Below, one piece after another: positions 1-7,984 of a stretch of 64,000 nt of DNA (its first letter is position 1; every line of letters starts with the position of its first letter). The stretch is from the NCBI RefSeq assembly GCF_040681875.1, contig NZ_JBFAZP010000003.1, positions 124,001 to 188,000 of the forward strand, written 5' to 3'. Below the pieces are notes generated by a model, which was given only the letters and a program-made list of their open reading frames with translations, was not told the DNA's origin and made no database searches. Both the position numbers and the translations under genes were made by a program. This stretch comes from Longispora sp040681875. Its GTDB lineage: Bacteria > Actinomycetota > Actinomycetes > Mycobacteriales > Micromonosporaceae.

Positions 1-2
1 CC

Positions 3-1028
3 GACCGCCAGCCCGGACCGGCGGGCCCGCCCGCCCTCCGAGAACCGACGAGCCTGGACCTGGGCATGGGCCTGGGCGGCACCGTCGAAGGCTACGGCGA
101 CCACTTCTACGTGCTCAGGAACGGCCAACTGATGGTCTCCGAGGACCAGGGCCGCACCTGGCAGCGCCGCGAAGCCCCGGGGGTCACCCGGTTCCGGGTC
201 CTCGGCCCGGACCTGCTGGTCGGCGGCGCGGGCGGGTTCATGATCCCGAGGCCACCGAACGCGACCGCGAAGCCGACGCCGACGCCGACCGGGACCGGCT
301 ACCAGGTCAGCACCGACGGGGGGCGGACCTGGAAGGCGCTGCGGCAGTCGGAGCGGCCGGCGGACGCGGTGCCGGCGGGAACCCGGCCGCTGAGCTGCGA
401 CGGCGACGAGTGCCGGCTGGCCGTGGTGGACCCGGCGACCGGGATCCTGGCCGAACTGCGGTCCCAGCCCGCGCTGGACTCTCCGGCGTTCGACCCCGGC
501 TCCACCGGGGAGGGCCTGTGGATGACGGGCTTCGACCCGGCCACCCAGAAGCCGGCCGTGGCGTCCAGCGCCGACCGGGGCGCGACCTGGCAGGTCACGG
601 TGCTCGACGGGGAGGCGCCCCGGCCCAACCCGGCGACGATGTACCGGCCCTACGTGACGACGTTCGACGGCCGGACCGGCTACGCCCTGTTCGTCGGCGG
701 CGGCGACACCCGGGTCTACCGCACCACCGACGGCGCCCGGACCTGGGTCCGGACGGCGGCGAACATGCCCGGCGGCGCGTTCCTCCTGGGCCCGACCTCG
801 GTCGCCACGGCCGACGGCGGGCACCTGATGGCCGTGCAGACCTCCGGGTCGACCCGCTACCTGACCAGCCCCGACGGCCGCACGTACAAGGTCGTCGACC
901 TCCCCGGCGCCACCGGACTCGGGGCGCCGCCCCGGTTCCTCGGCCCCGGCCGGCTCCAGATCGGCGACCGGGAACACCTGTACCTGTCCGACGACGGCCG
1001 GACCTGGCGGGCGGCCACCCTGCCGTAG
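3..1028 (+). CDS. Secreted or surface Asp-box (BNR/sialidase-like) beta-propeller protein, 5' truncated
   Basis: The reading frame is open from the first bases of the window, so the N-terminus and any signal peptide lie upstream; at least 341 residues are present. Five Asp-box motifs (S/T-x-D-x-G-x-T-W) are visible: SEDQGRTW, STDGGRTW, SSADRGATW, TTDGARTW and LSDDGRTW. They are spread along the chain as expected for a sialidase/Ycf48-type propeller. A Thr/Pro-rich stretch (KPTPTPTGTG) interrupts one blade. Asp boxes are structural, so no enzymatic activity can be inferred, and no sialidase FRIP or catalytic residues were found. The gene converges on the aldolase fusion with a perfect hairpin between them. 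Function unknown; most likely exported. Confidence 0.7.
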   Translation, partial: DRQPGPAGPPALREPTSLDLGMGLGGTVEGYGDHFYVLRNGQLMVSEDQGRTWQRREAPGVTRFRVLGPDLLVGGAGGFMIPRPPNATAKPTPTPTGTGYQVSTDGGRTWKALRQSERPADAVPAGTRPLSCDGDECRLAVVDPATGILAELRSQPALDSPAFDPGSTGEGLWMTGFDPATQKPAVASSADRGATWQVTVLDGEAPRPNPATMYRPYVTTFDGRTGYALFVGGGDTRVYRTTDGARTWVRTAANMPGGAFLLGPTSVATADGGHLMAVQTSGSTRYLTSPDGRTYKVVDLPGATGLGAPPRFLGPGRLQIGDREHLYLSDDGRTWRAATLP

Positions 1029-1030
1029 GC

Positions 1031-1066
1031 GCCCGGTGGGGGCGGCGCGCGCCACCCCCACCGGGC
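1031..1066. terminator. Bidirectional hairpin terminator
   Basis: A perfect 12-bp inverted repeat (GCCCGGTGGGGG at 1031-1042, CCCCCACCGGGC at 1055-1066) with a 12-nt loop fills the short gap between two convergent genes. There is no T-tract, which is usual for actinobacterial terminators. Confidence 0.7.
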
Positions 1067-1070
1067 CCCG

Positions 1071-3068
1071 TCAGATCACGCGCTCGTTGCCGCCGTCGAT
1101 CGGGATCTGCGCCCCGGTCGTGCCCGAGAACACCGCCGAGCACACCGTGGCGACCAGCTCCCCGACCCGGGCACTGGTCAGCTCCGTACCCAGCAGGTTC
1201 CGCCTCTTGTAGTCGGCCACGCTCATCCCGTAGTGCGCGGCGCGCTGGGCGAGCAGCTCCGGGGTCCACAGGCCGGTGTCGAAGACCGCGTCGGGGTGCA
1301 CGAGGTTGACCCGGATGCCGTCGGCGGCCCACTCCAGGGCGGCGACCCGGGCGAGCTGGGTCGTGGCGGCCTTCGAGGCCGAGTACGCCGCCGCGCCCGG
1401 CCCCGGCGCGGGCACGTTCTTCGACGCGATCACCGCGACCCGGCCGCCCCGGGGCGCGAGCGCCAGGTACGGGTGGACGAGGGCGAGCAGCGTGGCGGTC
1501 GCGTCGGCGTTGACGGCCATCGTGCGCCGCCACTCCACCGGGTCGAGGTCGGCGAGCGGCCGGCTGGCCGGGAACACCCCGGCGGAGGCCACCACCATGT
1601 CGAGCCCGCCGAACCGGGCCACCCCGGCGGCCACGGCGGCGCGCAGGGCGTCGGGGTCGGTGACATCGGCGACCAGCCCGAGCCGGTCCGGGCCGGTGAA
1701 CAGGCCGGTCACGCCCGGGTCGACGTCCACGCCGACGACGGCCGCGCCCCGGGCCCGCAGCGCGTCCGCGCAGGCCAGGCCGATGCCGGACGCGGCACCG
1801 GTGACCAGGGCGACCTCCCCGGTGAACTCGGCGGCGGCACCCGCCCGGCGCAGCTTGGCCTGCTCCAGGTCCCAGTACTCCATGTCGAACAGGTCCGCCG
1901 CCGGCAGCGCCCGGTACCCGCCGAGCTCCTCCGCCTGGCCGATCACGGTCACCGTGTGCCGGTAGATGTCGGCCGCGATGTCGGCGTCCACGGCGCGCCG
2001 ACCGACCGTGAGCAGCCCGAACGCGCGGTCGAGCAGCACCCGGGGTGCCGGGTCGAGCATGGTGAGGGCGGTGCCGCGCCGGTGGGCGTGCTCGGCGAAG
2101 TAGGCCCGGTAGTCGGCGGCGTAACCCGCCAGGTCCCGACCGACGAGGGGTACCCGTTTGGTCCGGATCACGTGGTCGGGGGTGAGGGGGCCGCGCCCGG
2201 CGAGGTCGGCCAGCCCGGGGTGTTCGACGAAGGCCCGCAGCGCGGAATCCTCGTGCCGGCTGAGGATCACGGGCGCGCCCACCAGGGCCGACACCTCGGC
2301 CCGCAGCCGGGCGTGCTCCACCGGCGGGAACACCGGGACGGCCGCGTCCCCGGCCGGCCGGTCGGTCACCCGCGCGTCGCCCACCGGCGTCGCAGTGCGG
2401 CCCCCCGGCTCCGGCAGCGCCCCCTCGATCCGACTGATCAGTTCGACATGCCGCCGGTACGCCTCCCGGGTGTCCGCCCCGAACGTGAACAGCCCGTGGT
2501 TGAGCAGCACCAGCCCCACGGTCTCGTCGGTGAGCTGGTCGAGCACGGTGTCCGCGCACCGCCGGGCCAGGTCGAACCCGGGCATCACGTACGGCACGAC
2601 CACGACGGCCGACCCGAGCAGCTTGCGCACCCGCTCGGCCCCGTCGGGCTGGTTCGTCAGCGCGATCAGGGCGTCGGCGTGGCTGTGCAGCACCGCCGGG
2701 TACGGCAGCAGCGCGTGCAGCAGCGACTCGACACTCGGGTCGGGCGCGCCCGCGTCGAGGGAGGAGCAGCGCAGCGCGTTCATCATGGCCGGGTCGCTGA
2801 GCGCCGGCAGGGTGAGCAGTTGGCGGAGCCGGGCCATCCGGAGCGGGGCGAACCCGGCCGGCTCGATCGTCGCCAGGTCCCAGCCGCTGCCCTTGACGTG
2901 CAGGACCTCGATCTCGGAGCCGTCCAGGTCGGCGACGGTGGTCTTGACGGACGTGTTGCCGCCGCCGTGCAGGACGAGGTCGGGTTCGGCCCCGAGCAGC
3001 CGCGAGCCGTACACGCAGCTCCCGAGCGGGTCGGCGGGTGCGTCGGCGTCGTTCCAGCGGTCGCGCAT
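1071..3068 (-). CDS. Bifunctional class II aldolase / short-chain dehydrogenase (RhaD/YuxG type)
   Basis: 665 residues, the usual size for this fusion. The N-terminal part is a class II (zinc) aldolase: HGGGNTSVK near the start, HSHAD and NHGLFTFG supply the metal histidines. From about residue 415 there is an SDR domain with the TGAASGIG nucleotide-binding motif, and YSASKAA supplies the catalytic Tyr and Lys. Known relatives cleave rhamnulose-1-phosphate (or similar 1-phospho-ketoses) to dihydroxyacetone phosphate and an aldehyde, which the dehydrogenase domain then oxidises. No rhamnose kinase or isomerase is nearby. Instead the gene is divergent from mtnA, so a role in a DHAP shunt for methylthioribose or 5-deoxyribose phosphate is an alternative. 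A -10-like TAGCAT (3103-3108, minus strand) and an AAGAGG ribosome site precede the ATG. Confidence 0.85.
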   Translation of the reverse strand: MRDRWNDADAPADPLGSCVYGSRLLGAEPDLVLHGGGNTSVKTTVADLDGSEIEVLHVKGSGWDLATIEPAGFAPLRMARLRQLLTLPALSDPAMMNALRCSSLDAGAPDPSVESLLHALLPYPAVLHSHADALIALTNQPDGAERVRKLLGSAVVVVPYVMPGFDLARRCADTVLDQLTDETVGLVLLNHGLFTFGADTREAYRRHVELISRIEGALPEPGGRTATPVGDARVTDRPAGDAAVPVFPPVEHARLRAEVSALVGAPVILSRHEDSALRAFVEHPGLADLAGRGPLTPDHVIRTKRVPLVGRDLAGYAADYRAYFAEHAHRRGTALTMLDPAPRVLLDRAFGLLTVGRRAVDADIAADIYRHTVTVIGQAEELGGYRALPAADLFDMEYWDLEQAKLRRAGAAAEFTGEVALVTGAASGIGLACADALRARGAAVVGVDVDPGVTGLFTGPDRLGLVADVTDPDALRAAVAAGVARFGGLDMVVASAGVFPASRPLADLDPVEWRRTMAVNADATATLLALVHPYLALAPRGGRVAVIASKNVPAPGPGAAAYSASKAATTQLARVAALEWAADGIRVNLVHPDAVFDTGLWTPELLAQRAAHYGMSVADYKRRNLLGTELTSARVGELVATVCSAVFSGTTGAQIPIDGGNERVI

Positions 3069-3145
3069 CGGGCCCTCTTCGTCTCGGTGGATCTCCCGGC
3101 TGATGCTACGGGGCGCCGGCCGCCCCCTTCCCCTAGGCTTTCACG
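3069..3145. promoter_or_regulatory. Divergent promoter region; leaderless mtnA start
   Basis: On the plus strand TAGGCT (3134-3139) lies exactly 6 nt before the mtnA ATG, with no purine-rich ribosome site in between, the arrangement of a leaderless actinobacterial transcript. On the minus strand TAGCAT (3103-3108) is a candidate -10 for the aldolase fusion. No good -35 hexamers are visible. Confidence 0.45.
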
Positions 3146-4120
3146 ATGGACCGGACCCTGGACTGGAACGACGGAGCGATCCTCGCGATCGACCAGTGCG
3201 CGCTGCCCGCCGAGTACCGGCTGATCCGCCTCGACACGGTCGACGCCCTGATCGCCGCCCTCCAGCGCCTCGCGATCCGGGGCGCCCCCGCGATCGGGGT
3301 GGCCGGCGGCCTCGGCGTGGCTCTGGCCGCGTTCTCGCACCCGGGCGACGAGGCTGCGGTGCGCGCCGACGCGGCCCGGCTCGCCGACGCCCGCCCGACG
3401 GCCGTGAACCTGGCCTGGGGCGTGCGCCGGGCCCTGGCGAAGCTGCCCGAGGGGCCCGACGCGGTCCTCGCCGAGGCGGTGGCCATGGTCGACGAGGACG
3501 AGCGGGTCAACCGGGCCGCCGGGAAGCGCGCCGCCGACCTGCTCGCGGAGCGCTACGGCGACCGGCCGCTGCGCCTGCTCACGCACTGCAACGCCGGGGC
3601 GCTGGCCACGGTCGCCTGGGGCACGGCCCTGGGCGCGGTCCGCGAACTGGCCGCCGCAGGCCGGGTCGAGTCGGTGCTGGCCACGGAGACCCGGCCGCTG
3701 CGGCAGGGCGCGCGCCTGACCGTGTGGGAACTGGCCGCCGAGGGCATCCCGTACCGGCTGTGCGTGGACTCCGCCGGGCCGGCCGCGATCGGGGCGGGCC
3801 TGATCGACGCGGTGATCGTGGGCGCGGACCGGGTGGCCGCCAACGGCGACGTCGCCAACAAGGTCGGCACGTACGCGCTGGCGTGCGCCGCCGCCCGCAG
3901 CGGGGTGCCGTTCCTGGTGGTCGCGCCGGAGTCCACGATCGACGCGGACACCCCGACGGGCGCGGGGATCGTGATCGAGCAGCGGGACGCGGCCGAGGTG
4001 ACCGACTGGATGGGGGAGCTGGCCACGGTGCCGGGCACCCGGGTGTACAACCCGGCGTTCGACGTGACGCCGGCCGAGCTGGTCACGGCCGTGGTGACGG
4101 AGCTGCGGCTGTACCCGTGA
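3146..4120 (+). CDS. mtnA: S-methyl-5-thioribose-1-phosphate isomerase
   Basis: 324 residues, close to the family length of about 340-360. It contains the family blocks RGAPAIGVAGG, THCNAGALATVAWGTALG (catalytic Cys), ETRPLRQGARLT and VGADRVAANGDVANKVGTY (catalytic Asp), followed by an intact C-terminal Rossmann part. The enzyme converts the aldose to the ketose phosphate in methionine salvage; some members also isomerise 5-deoxyribose-1-phosphate. No other classic salvage genes (mtnB/C/D) are present in the window, but the divergent neighbour is a class II aldolase fusion. That suggests a shortened route ending in DHAP plus an aldehyde (inference). Start chosen at the ATG 6 nt after a -10-like TAGGCT. 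Confidence 0.93.
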   Translation: MDRTLDWNDGAILAIDQCALPAEYRLIRLDTVDALIAALQRLAIRGAPAIGVAGGLGVALAAFSHPGDEAAVRADAARLADARPTAVNLAWGVRRALAKLPEGPDAVLAEAVAMVDEDERVNRAAGKRAADLLAERYGDRPLRLLTHCNAGALATVAWGTALGAVRELAAAGRVESVLATETRPLRQGARLTVWELAAEGIPYRLCVDSAGPAAIGAGLIDAVIVGADRVAANGDVANKVGTYALACAAARSGVPFLVVAPESTIDADTPTGAGIVIEQRDAAEVTDWMGELATVPGTRVYNPAFDVTPAELVTAVVTELRLYP

Positions 4121-4192
4121 CCGGTGTGCCAGGCTGAACGGAAATTTCACATAGACAACTGTGAGTGCCGTGCGGCGATTGTCTGCGTACGA

Positions 4193-4213
4193 TGTGGACC
4201 ACCACATATGTGG
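4193..4213. promoter_or_regulatory. Palindromic operator-like site (TGTGG/CCACA)
   Basis: TGTGG-ACCA-CCACA (4193-4206) is an inverted repeat sharing its right arm with the perfect 12-bp palindrome CCACATATGTGG (4202-4213). Three half-sites therefore alternate within 21 bp. The site lies in an A/T-richer stretch about 105 bp upstream of the choice-of-anchor B gene, a typical place for an operator. The regulator is unknown. Confidence 0.45.
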
Positions 4214-4318
4214 ACGCGACACCCTTCCCCTCACTCACAGGGTCGTGCGGAACCGGGCGCCCGTCCGGCCGTGCCGCGAGCGTCGGATCGTCCGCGCGCC
4301 CCGGAATGGAGCGCCGCC

Positions 4319-5956
4319 GTGCGCACTAGTATCCGCGTGGCGGGTCTGGCGGTCGGGGCCCTGGCCCTGCTGCTGACCGTCACCCCCGCCTCGGCCCACG
4401 ATCCCGACTCGCCCGCCGGCAAGGAGGACGTCCGCCGGCACCAGGCCGACCACCAGCCCGCCTGGCGCACCGCCCCGATCACCGGGGCGGCCGTGACGTG
4501 CGTGAACGGCAAGGCGGGCAGCTACCCCTGCTCGAACATCGACCTGCTGTCCGTGCTGCCGCTGTCGAGTATCGGCGGTGGCAACGGCAACAGCATGTGG
4601 GGCTGGACCGACACCTCCACGAACAAGGAGTACATCCTCGTCGGCCGGTCCAACGGCACGTCCTTCGTGGACGTGACCGACGCGGTGAACCCGAAGTACC
4701 TCGGCAACCTGCCGTCGTACAACGGCACCAGCAGCTCGTGGCGCGACATCAAGGTGTACGCCAACCACGCGTACGTGGGCGCCGACTCGATCTCGACCCA
4801 CGGCATGCAGGTGTTCGACCTGACCCGGCTGCGGACCGTGACCACCCCGCAGACGTTCACCGCCGACGCGCGCTACACGGGCTTCGGCAACTCCCACACC
4901 CTCGCGGTGAACGAGGAGACCGGCTTCATCTACGCCGTGGGCACGAACACGTGCAGCGGCGGCGTGCACATGGTCAACGTGCAGAACCCGAAGTCGCCGA
5001 CGAACGCGGGCTGCGTCAGCAACGACGGGTACACCCACGAGAACCAGTGCGTGGTCTACCACGGGCCGGACGTGGCGTACCAGAACAAGGAGATCTGCTT
5101 CAACTACAACGAGGACACGCTGACCATCGTGGACGTGACCACGAAGTCGGCCCCGAAGCAGCTGTCGCGGACCGGGTACACCAACAACCGGTACACCCAC
5201 CAGGGTTGGCTGACCGCCGACCACAAGATGCTGGTGATGGACGACGAGCTCGACAACGACGGCCGGACCCTGATCTGGAACGTCGCCGACCTCGACGCGC
5301 CCGTGTGGTCGGGCACCTACACGCCGAACCCGAGCACCATGGGCGCGGCGATCGACCACAACCAGTACATCCACAACGGGTACGTGTACCAGGCCAACTA
5401 CCGGGCCGGGCTGCACATCCTGGACGCGAAGAACATCGCCTCCAACACCCTGACGGAGGCCGGCTACTTCGACATCTACCCGGCGGACAACAACCAGTCG
5501 TTCAACGGGGCGTGGAACGTCTACCCGTTCCTGAAGAGCGGGATCGTGGCCATCAACGGCATCGAGCAGGGCCTGGTGCTGGTCAAGCCGAACCTGGGCG
5601 GCACCCCGCCGACCGGCGGCTACTTCGAGAACACCGCCGACGTCGCGATCGTCGACAACCAGACGGTGACCAGCTCCATCACGGTGTCGGGCCCGACCGT
5701 CACGCCGGGCACGCTGAAGGTGGGCGTGGACATCAAGCACACCTACCGCGGTGACCTGGTCATCTCCCTGATCGCGCCGGACGGCACCGTCTACCTGCTG
5801 GAGGACATCGCCAACAGCGACAGCGCCGACAACGTGATCAAGACGTACACGGTCAACGCCTCCTCCGAGGCGCCTGGTGGCGTCTGGAAGTTGCAGGTCA
5901 AGGACGTCGCCTCGCAGGACGTCGGCAAGATCGACGCCTGGAACCTGCAGTTCTGA
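4319..5956 (+). CDS. Secreted choice-of-anchor B family protein with LVIVD-like repeats and C-terminal P-domain
   Basis: 545 residues from the GTG at 4319, chosen because GGAG sits 8 nt upstream and the following residues form a signal peptide (hydrophobic LALLLTVTP, then ASA cleavage before HDPDS). The central region carries LVIVD-like beta-propeller repeats such as FVDVTDAVNPKYLGNLP, VFDLTRL, MVNVQNPKSP and IVDVTTKSAPK. It matches the choice-of-anchor B family I know from marine bacteria and actinomycetes. The last about 110 residues are a P/Homo-B domain (KHTYRGDLVISLIAPDGT, WKLQVKDVASQD) like those at the C-terminus of secreted proprotein convertases, here without a protease. No LPXTG or membrane anchor is visible. 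Probably an extracellular binding protein; ligand unknown. Confidence 0.8.
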   Translation: MRTSIRVAGLAVGALALLLTVTPASAHDPDSPAGKEDVRRHQADHQPAWRTAPITGAAVTCVNGKAGSYPCSNIDLLSVLPLSSIGGGNGNSMWGWTDTSTNKEYILVGRSNGTSFVDVTDAVNPKYLGNLPSYNGTSSSWRDIKVYANHAYVGADSISTHGMQVFDLTRLRTVTTPQTFTADARYTGFGNSHTLAVNEETGFIYAVGTNTCSGGVHMVNVQNPKSPTNAGCVSNDGYTHENQCVVYHGPDVAYQNKEICFNYNEDTLTIVDVTTKSAPKQLSRTGYTNNRYTHQGWLTADHKMLVMDDELDNDGRTLIWNVADLDAPVWSGTYTPNPSTMGAAIDHNQYIHNGYVYQANYRAGLHILDAKNIASNTLTEAGYFDIYPADNNQSFNGAWNVYPFLKSGIVAINGIEQGLVLVKPNLGGTPPTGGYFENTADVAIVDNQTVTSSITVSGPTVTPGTLKVGVDIKHTYRGDLVISLIAPDGTVYLLEDIANSDSADNVIKTYTVNASSEAPGGVWKLQVKDVASQDVGKIDAWNLQF

Positions 5957-5964
5957 TCCCGCCC

Positions 5965-6002
5965 GCCCGGGCGGGGAGCGCCCCTTCGCTCCCCGCCCGG
6001 GC
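5965..6002. terminator. Strong 16-bp hairpin, terminator or mRNA stabiliser
   Basis: A perfect 16-bp stem (5965-5980 with 5987-6002) and a 6-nt loop sit directly after the stop of the choice-of-anchor B gene and 22 bp before the next start. With no T-tract it may terminate, or separate expression of the two genes. Confidence 0.7.
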
Positions 6003-6024
6003 TCGGCGCGTCCGTGGAGGACCC

Positions 6025-6885
6025 GTGAAACTCAAGATCGCTTTCGGGGTACTGCTGGCCGGCATCCTCGCCGCGTCCGTCCTGTACACGGTGCGGGCCG
6101 CGTCCGGTCCGCCCGCCGCGTCGGCCCCCCTGCCCTCGCCGTCCCCGACCCTGCACGGCGACGGCCTGTCCGACAGCCACGACGGCTACCGGATGATCGC
6201 CGTGACGGTCCCCGACGCGCGCGGCCCGGCCAAGGAGGTGGCGTTCCGGATCCTCGGCCCCGACGGCGAACCCGCCACCGAGTACGACGACCTGCAGACC
6301 CAGCGCCTGCACATGTACGTGGTCCGCGACGACATGAGCGCCTACCAGCACCTGCACCCGACCCTGGACGCCGGCACCTGGCGCGCGACGGTCGCGGTCC
6401 CCGACGGCGGCGCGTACCGGGTCTTCGCCGAGTTCCTGCCCCGGGGCCGGGGCGGCGCGGGCCACCCGACCGTTCTCGGGGTGCCCTTCCTCATCCCGGG
6501 CGACACGAACTTCGTCCCGCTGCCGGCCCCGGCGAAGACCGCGACCGCCGGCCCGTACACGGTGACCCGGCTCGACGGGCTGGCCATGTTGCCGGTCGGG
6601 CGGAGCGCGATGATGCGGTTCGAGGTGTCCGACGCGTCCGGCACGGTGGTCACGGCCCTCGAGCCCTACCTCGGCGCGTACGCCCACCTGTCCTCCTTCG
6701 AGTCCCAGAGCCTGGCCCTGACCCACCTGCACCCGTTGGCCCCGGCGATGACGACGGCCGGGCCGAGCGGGTCCACCCTGGTGTTCCACGCCCAGTTCGG
6801 CACCCGGGGGGAGCAGCGGATGTTCCTGCAGTTCGCGGCGGGCGGGAAGGTGCAGCTGGCGGAGTTCACGGTGTTCGTGACGTGA
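6025..6885 (+). CDS. Exported His-motif protein of unknown function
   Basis: 286 residues with an N-terminal hydrophobic segment (IAFGVLLAGILAASVLY) acting as signal peptide or signal anchor; there is no lipobox. Two regions end in H-x-H-P: YQHLHP at about residue 110 and LTHLHP near residue 235. AYAHLSS and FHAQF add further conserved-looking histidines. The fold looks all-beta. From memory, proteins of this type recur in actinobacteria beside copper or heavy-metal genes, which would fit a metal-binding role, but no metal gene is adjacent here (the copper set lies 50 kb away). GTGGAGGA gives a good ribosome site before the GTGAAA; the gene follows a strong hairpin. Function not assigned. Confidence 0.7.
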   Translation: MKLKIAFGVLLAGILAASVLYTVRAASGPPAASAPLPSPSPTLHGDGLSDSHDGYRMIAVTVPDARGPAKEVAFRILGPDGEPATEYDDLQTQRLHMYVVRDDMSAYQHLHPTLDAGTWRATVAVPDGGAYRVFAEFLPRGRGGAGHPTVLGVPFLIPGDTNFVPLPAPAKTATAGPYTVTRLDGLAMLPVGRSAMMRFEVSDASGTVVTALEPYLGAYAHLSSFESQSLALTHLHPLAPAMTTAGPSGSTLVFHAQFGTRGEQRMFLQFAAGGKVQLAEFTVFVT

Positions 6886-6984
6886 CCGGTGCGGGCCGGC
6901 GCGCGACCGCCGGCCCCTCGTACCTCCGCGCGACCACCACCGCCGGAGCCGCACGGGCCCGTCCCACCCGCCGCGCGGTCCAAC

Positions 6985-7043
6985 TGCAAGATTGCCGACT
7001 AATATTGCAGCTTCTTGCAACATTGGTGCGCGGAGCGTAGATT
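6985..7043 (+). promoter_or_regulatory. Promoter and operator of the DeoR regulator gene
   Basis: TTGCAA (7015-7020), a 17-nt spacer and TAGATT (7038-7043) form a good sigma-70-type promoter. The inverted half-sites TGCAAGA (6985-6991) and TCTTGCA (7013-7019) surround it, the second overlapping the -35. The same half-site appears before the ABC importer operon, so this is a candidate autoregulatory operator. Confidence 0.6.
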
Positions 7044-7095
7044 CGTGTGGACTCATGGTGGAGTCTGTGGAACACACGCGCTACGAGAGGACCCC

Positions 7096-7881
7096 GTGAA
7101 CCGTCACGAACGGCTGAGCGCCCTGCTGGAGATCCTGGCCACCCAGGGCCAGGTCGAGATCGACGAGGCCGCCGAGAAACTCGGCATGTCCGCCGCGACC
7201 GTCCGCCGCGACCTCGACCAGCTGGCCGCCCAGCAGCTCGTCACCCGCACCCGGGGCGGGGCGGTGGCCAACCAGGTGTCCTACGACCTGCCGATGCGGT
7301 ACAAGTCGGCCCGGCACGTCTCCGAGAAGGAGCGGATCGCCGCGGCCGCCGCCGCCCTGGTCAAGCGGGACATGGTGGTGGCCCTCAACGGCGGTACCAC
7401 CACGACGGCCGTGGCCCGGGCCATCGCGACCAGCCCCGCGCTGGCCGACCCGGGCGGCGGGCAGGTCGTGACGGTGGTCAGCAACGCGCTGAACATCGCC
7501 TCCGAACTGATCATGCGGCCGAACGTCCGGGTGGTCGCCACCGGCGGGGTGGCGCTGCCGCAGTCCTACGAGCTGATCGGCCCCCTCGCGACGAAGATCA
7601 TCTCCGAGCTGACCTTCGACATCGCGTTCCTCGGCGTGGACGGCATCGAGCCGGCGTTCGGGGCCTCGGCGCACCACGACGGCGAGGCCAGCATCAACCA
7701 CCTGATGGCCGAGCTCGCCCGGCAGGTCGTGGTGGTCACCGACAGCTCCAAACTGCTGCGTCGGTCCTTCGCCCGGATCTGCCACACCCGGGAGGTCGAC
7801 CTGCTGATCACGGACCGCGACGCCCCGGCCGACGCGGTGCGCGCGTTCGAGGACCTGGGGGTCACCGTGCTCACCGTCTGA
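7096..7881 (+). CDS. DeoR/GlpR-family transcriptional regulator of sugar utilisation
   Basis: 261 residues from the GTG at 7096, which has GAGAGG 5 nt upstream. The N-terminal DeoR helix-turn-helix is clear (RHERLSALLEILATQGQVEI, then SAATVRRDLDQLAAQQLVTRTRGGA). The C-terminal DeoRC effector domain follows, with LNGGTTTTAVARAI binding a phosphosugar and the family block FLGVDGIEPAFG. Such regulators usually repress and are released by a sugar phosphate. The operator-like motif in front of this gene recurs before the ABC importer immediately downstream, so the regulator most likely controls both. The inducer cannot be read from the sequence. Confidence 0.9.
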   Translation: MNRHERLSALLEILATQGQVEIDEAAEKLGMSAATVRRDLDQLAAQQLVTRTRGGAVANQVSYDLPMRYKSARHVSEKERIAAAAAALVKRDMVVALNGGTTTTAVARAIATSPALADPGGGQVVTVVSNALNIASELIMRPNVRVVATGGVALPQSYELIGPLATKIISELTFDIAFLGVDGIEPAFGASAHHDGEASINHLMAELARQVVVVTDSSKLLRRSFARICHTREVDLLITDRDAPADAVRAFEDLGVTVLTV

Positions 7882-7899
7882 CGCCGTCTGCAAAGTTCG

Positions 7900-7941
7900 G
7901 CAAGAATTATGCTTCCTTCTTGCATAAGTGCGCGCTAGGCT
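7900..7941 (+). promoter_or_regulatory. Promoter and operator of the sugar ABC importer operon
   Basis: GCAAGAA (7900-7906) and TTCTTGC (7917-7923) form an inverted repeat with the same half-site as the regulator's own promoter; a 9-bp block, CTTCTTGCA, is identical in both. TAGGCT (7936-7941) is a candidate -10, so the operator lies just upstream of or inside the core promoter. Confidence 0.6.
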
Positions 7942-7984
7942 CCCTCAACATCGGGGGCCACGCGCACCGCGGAAGGACGGACTG

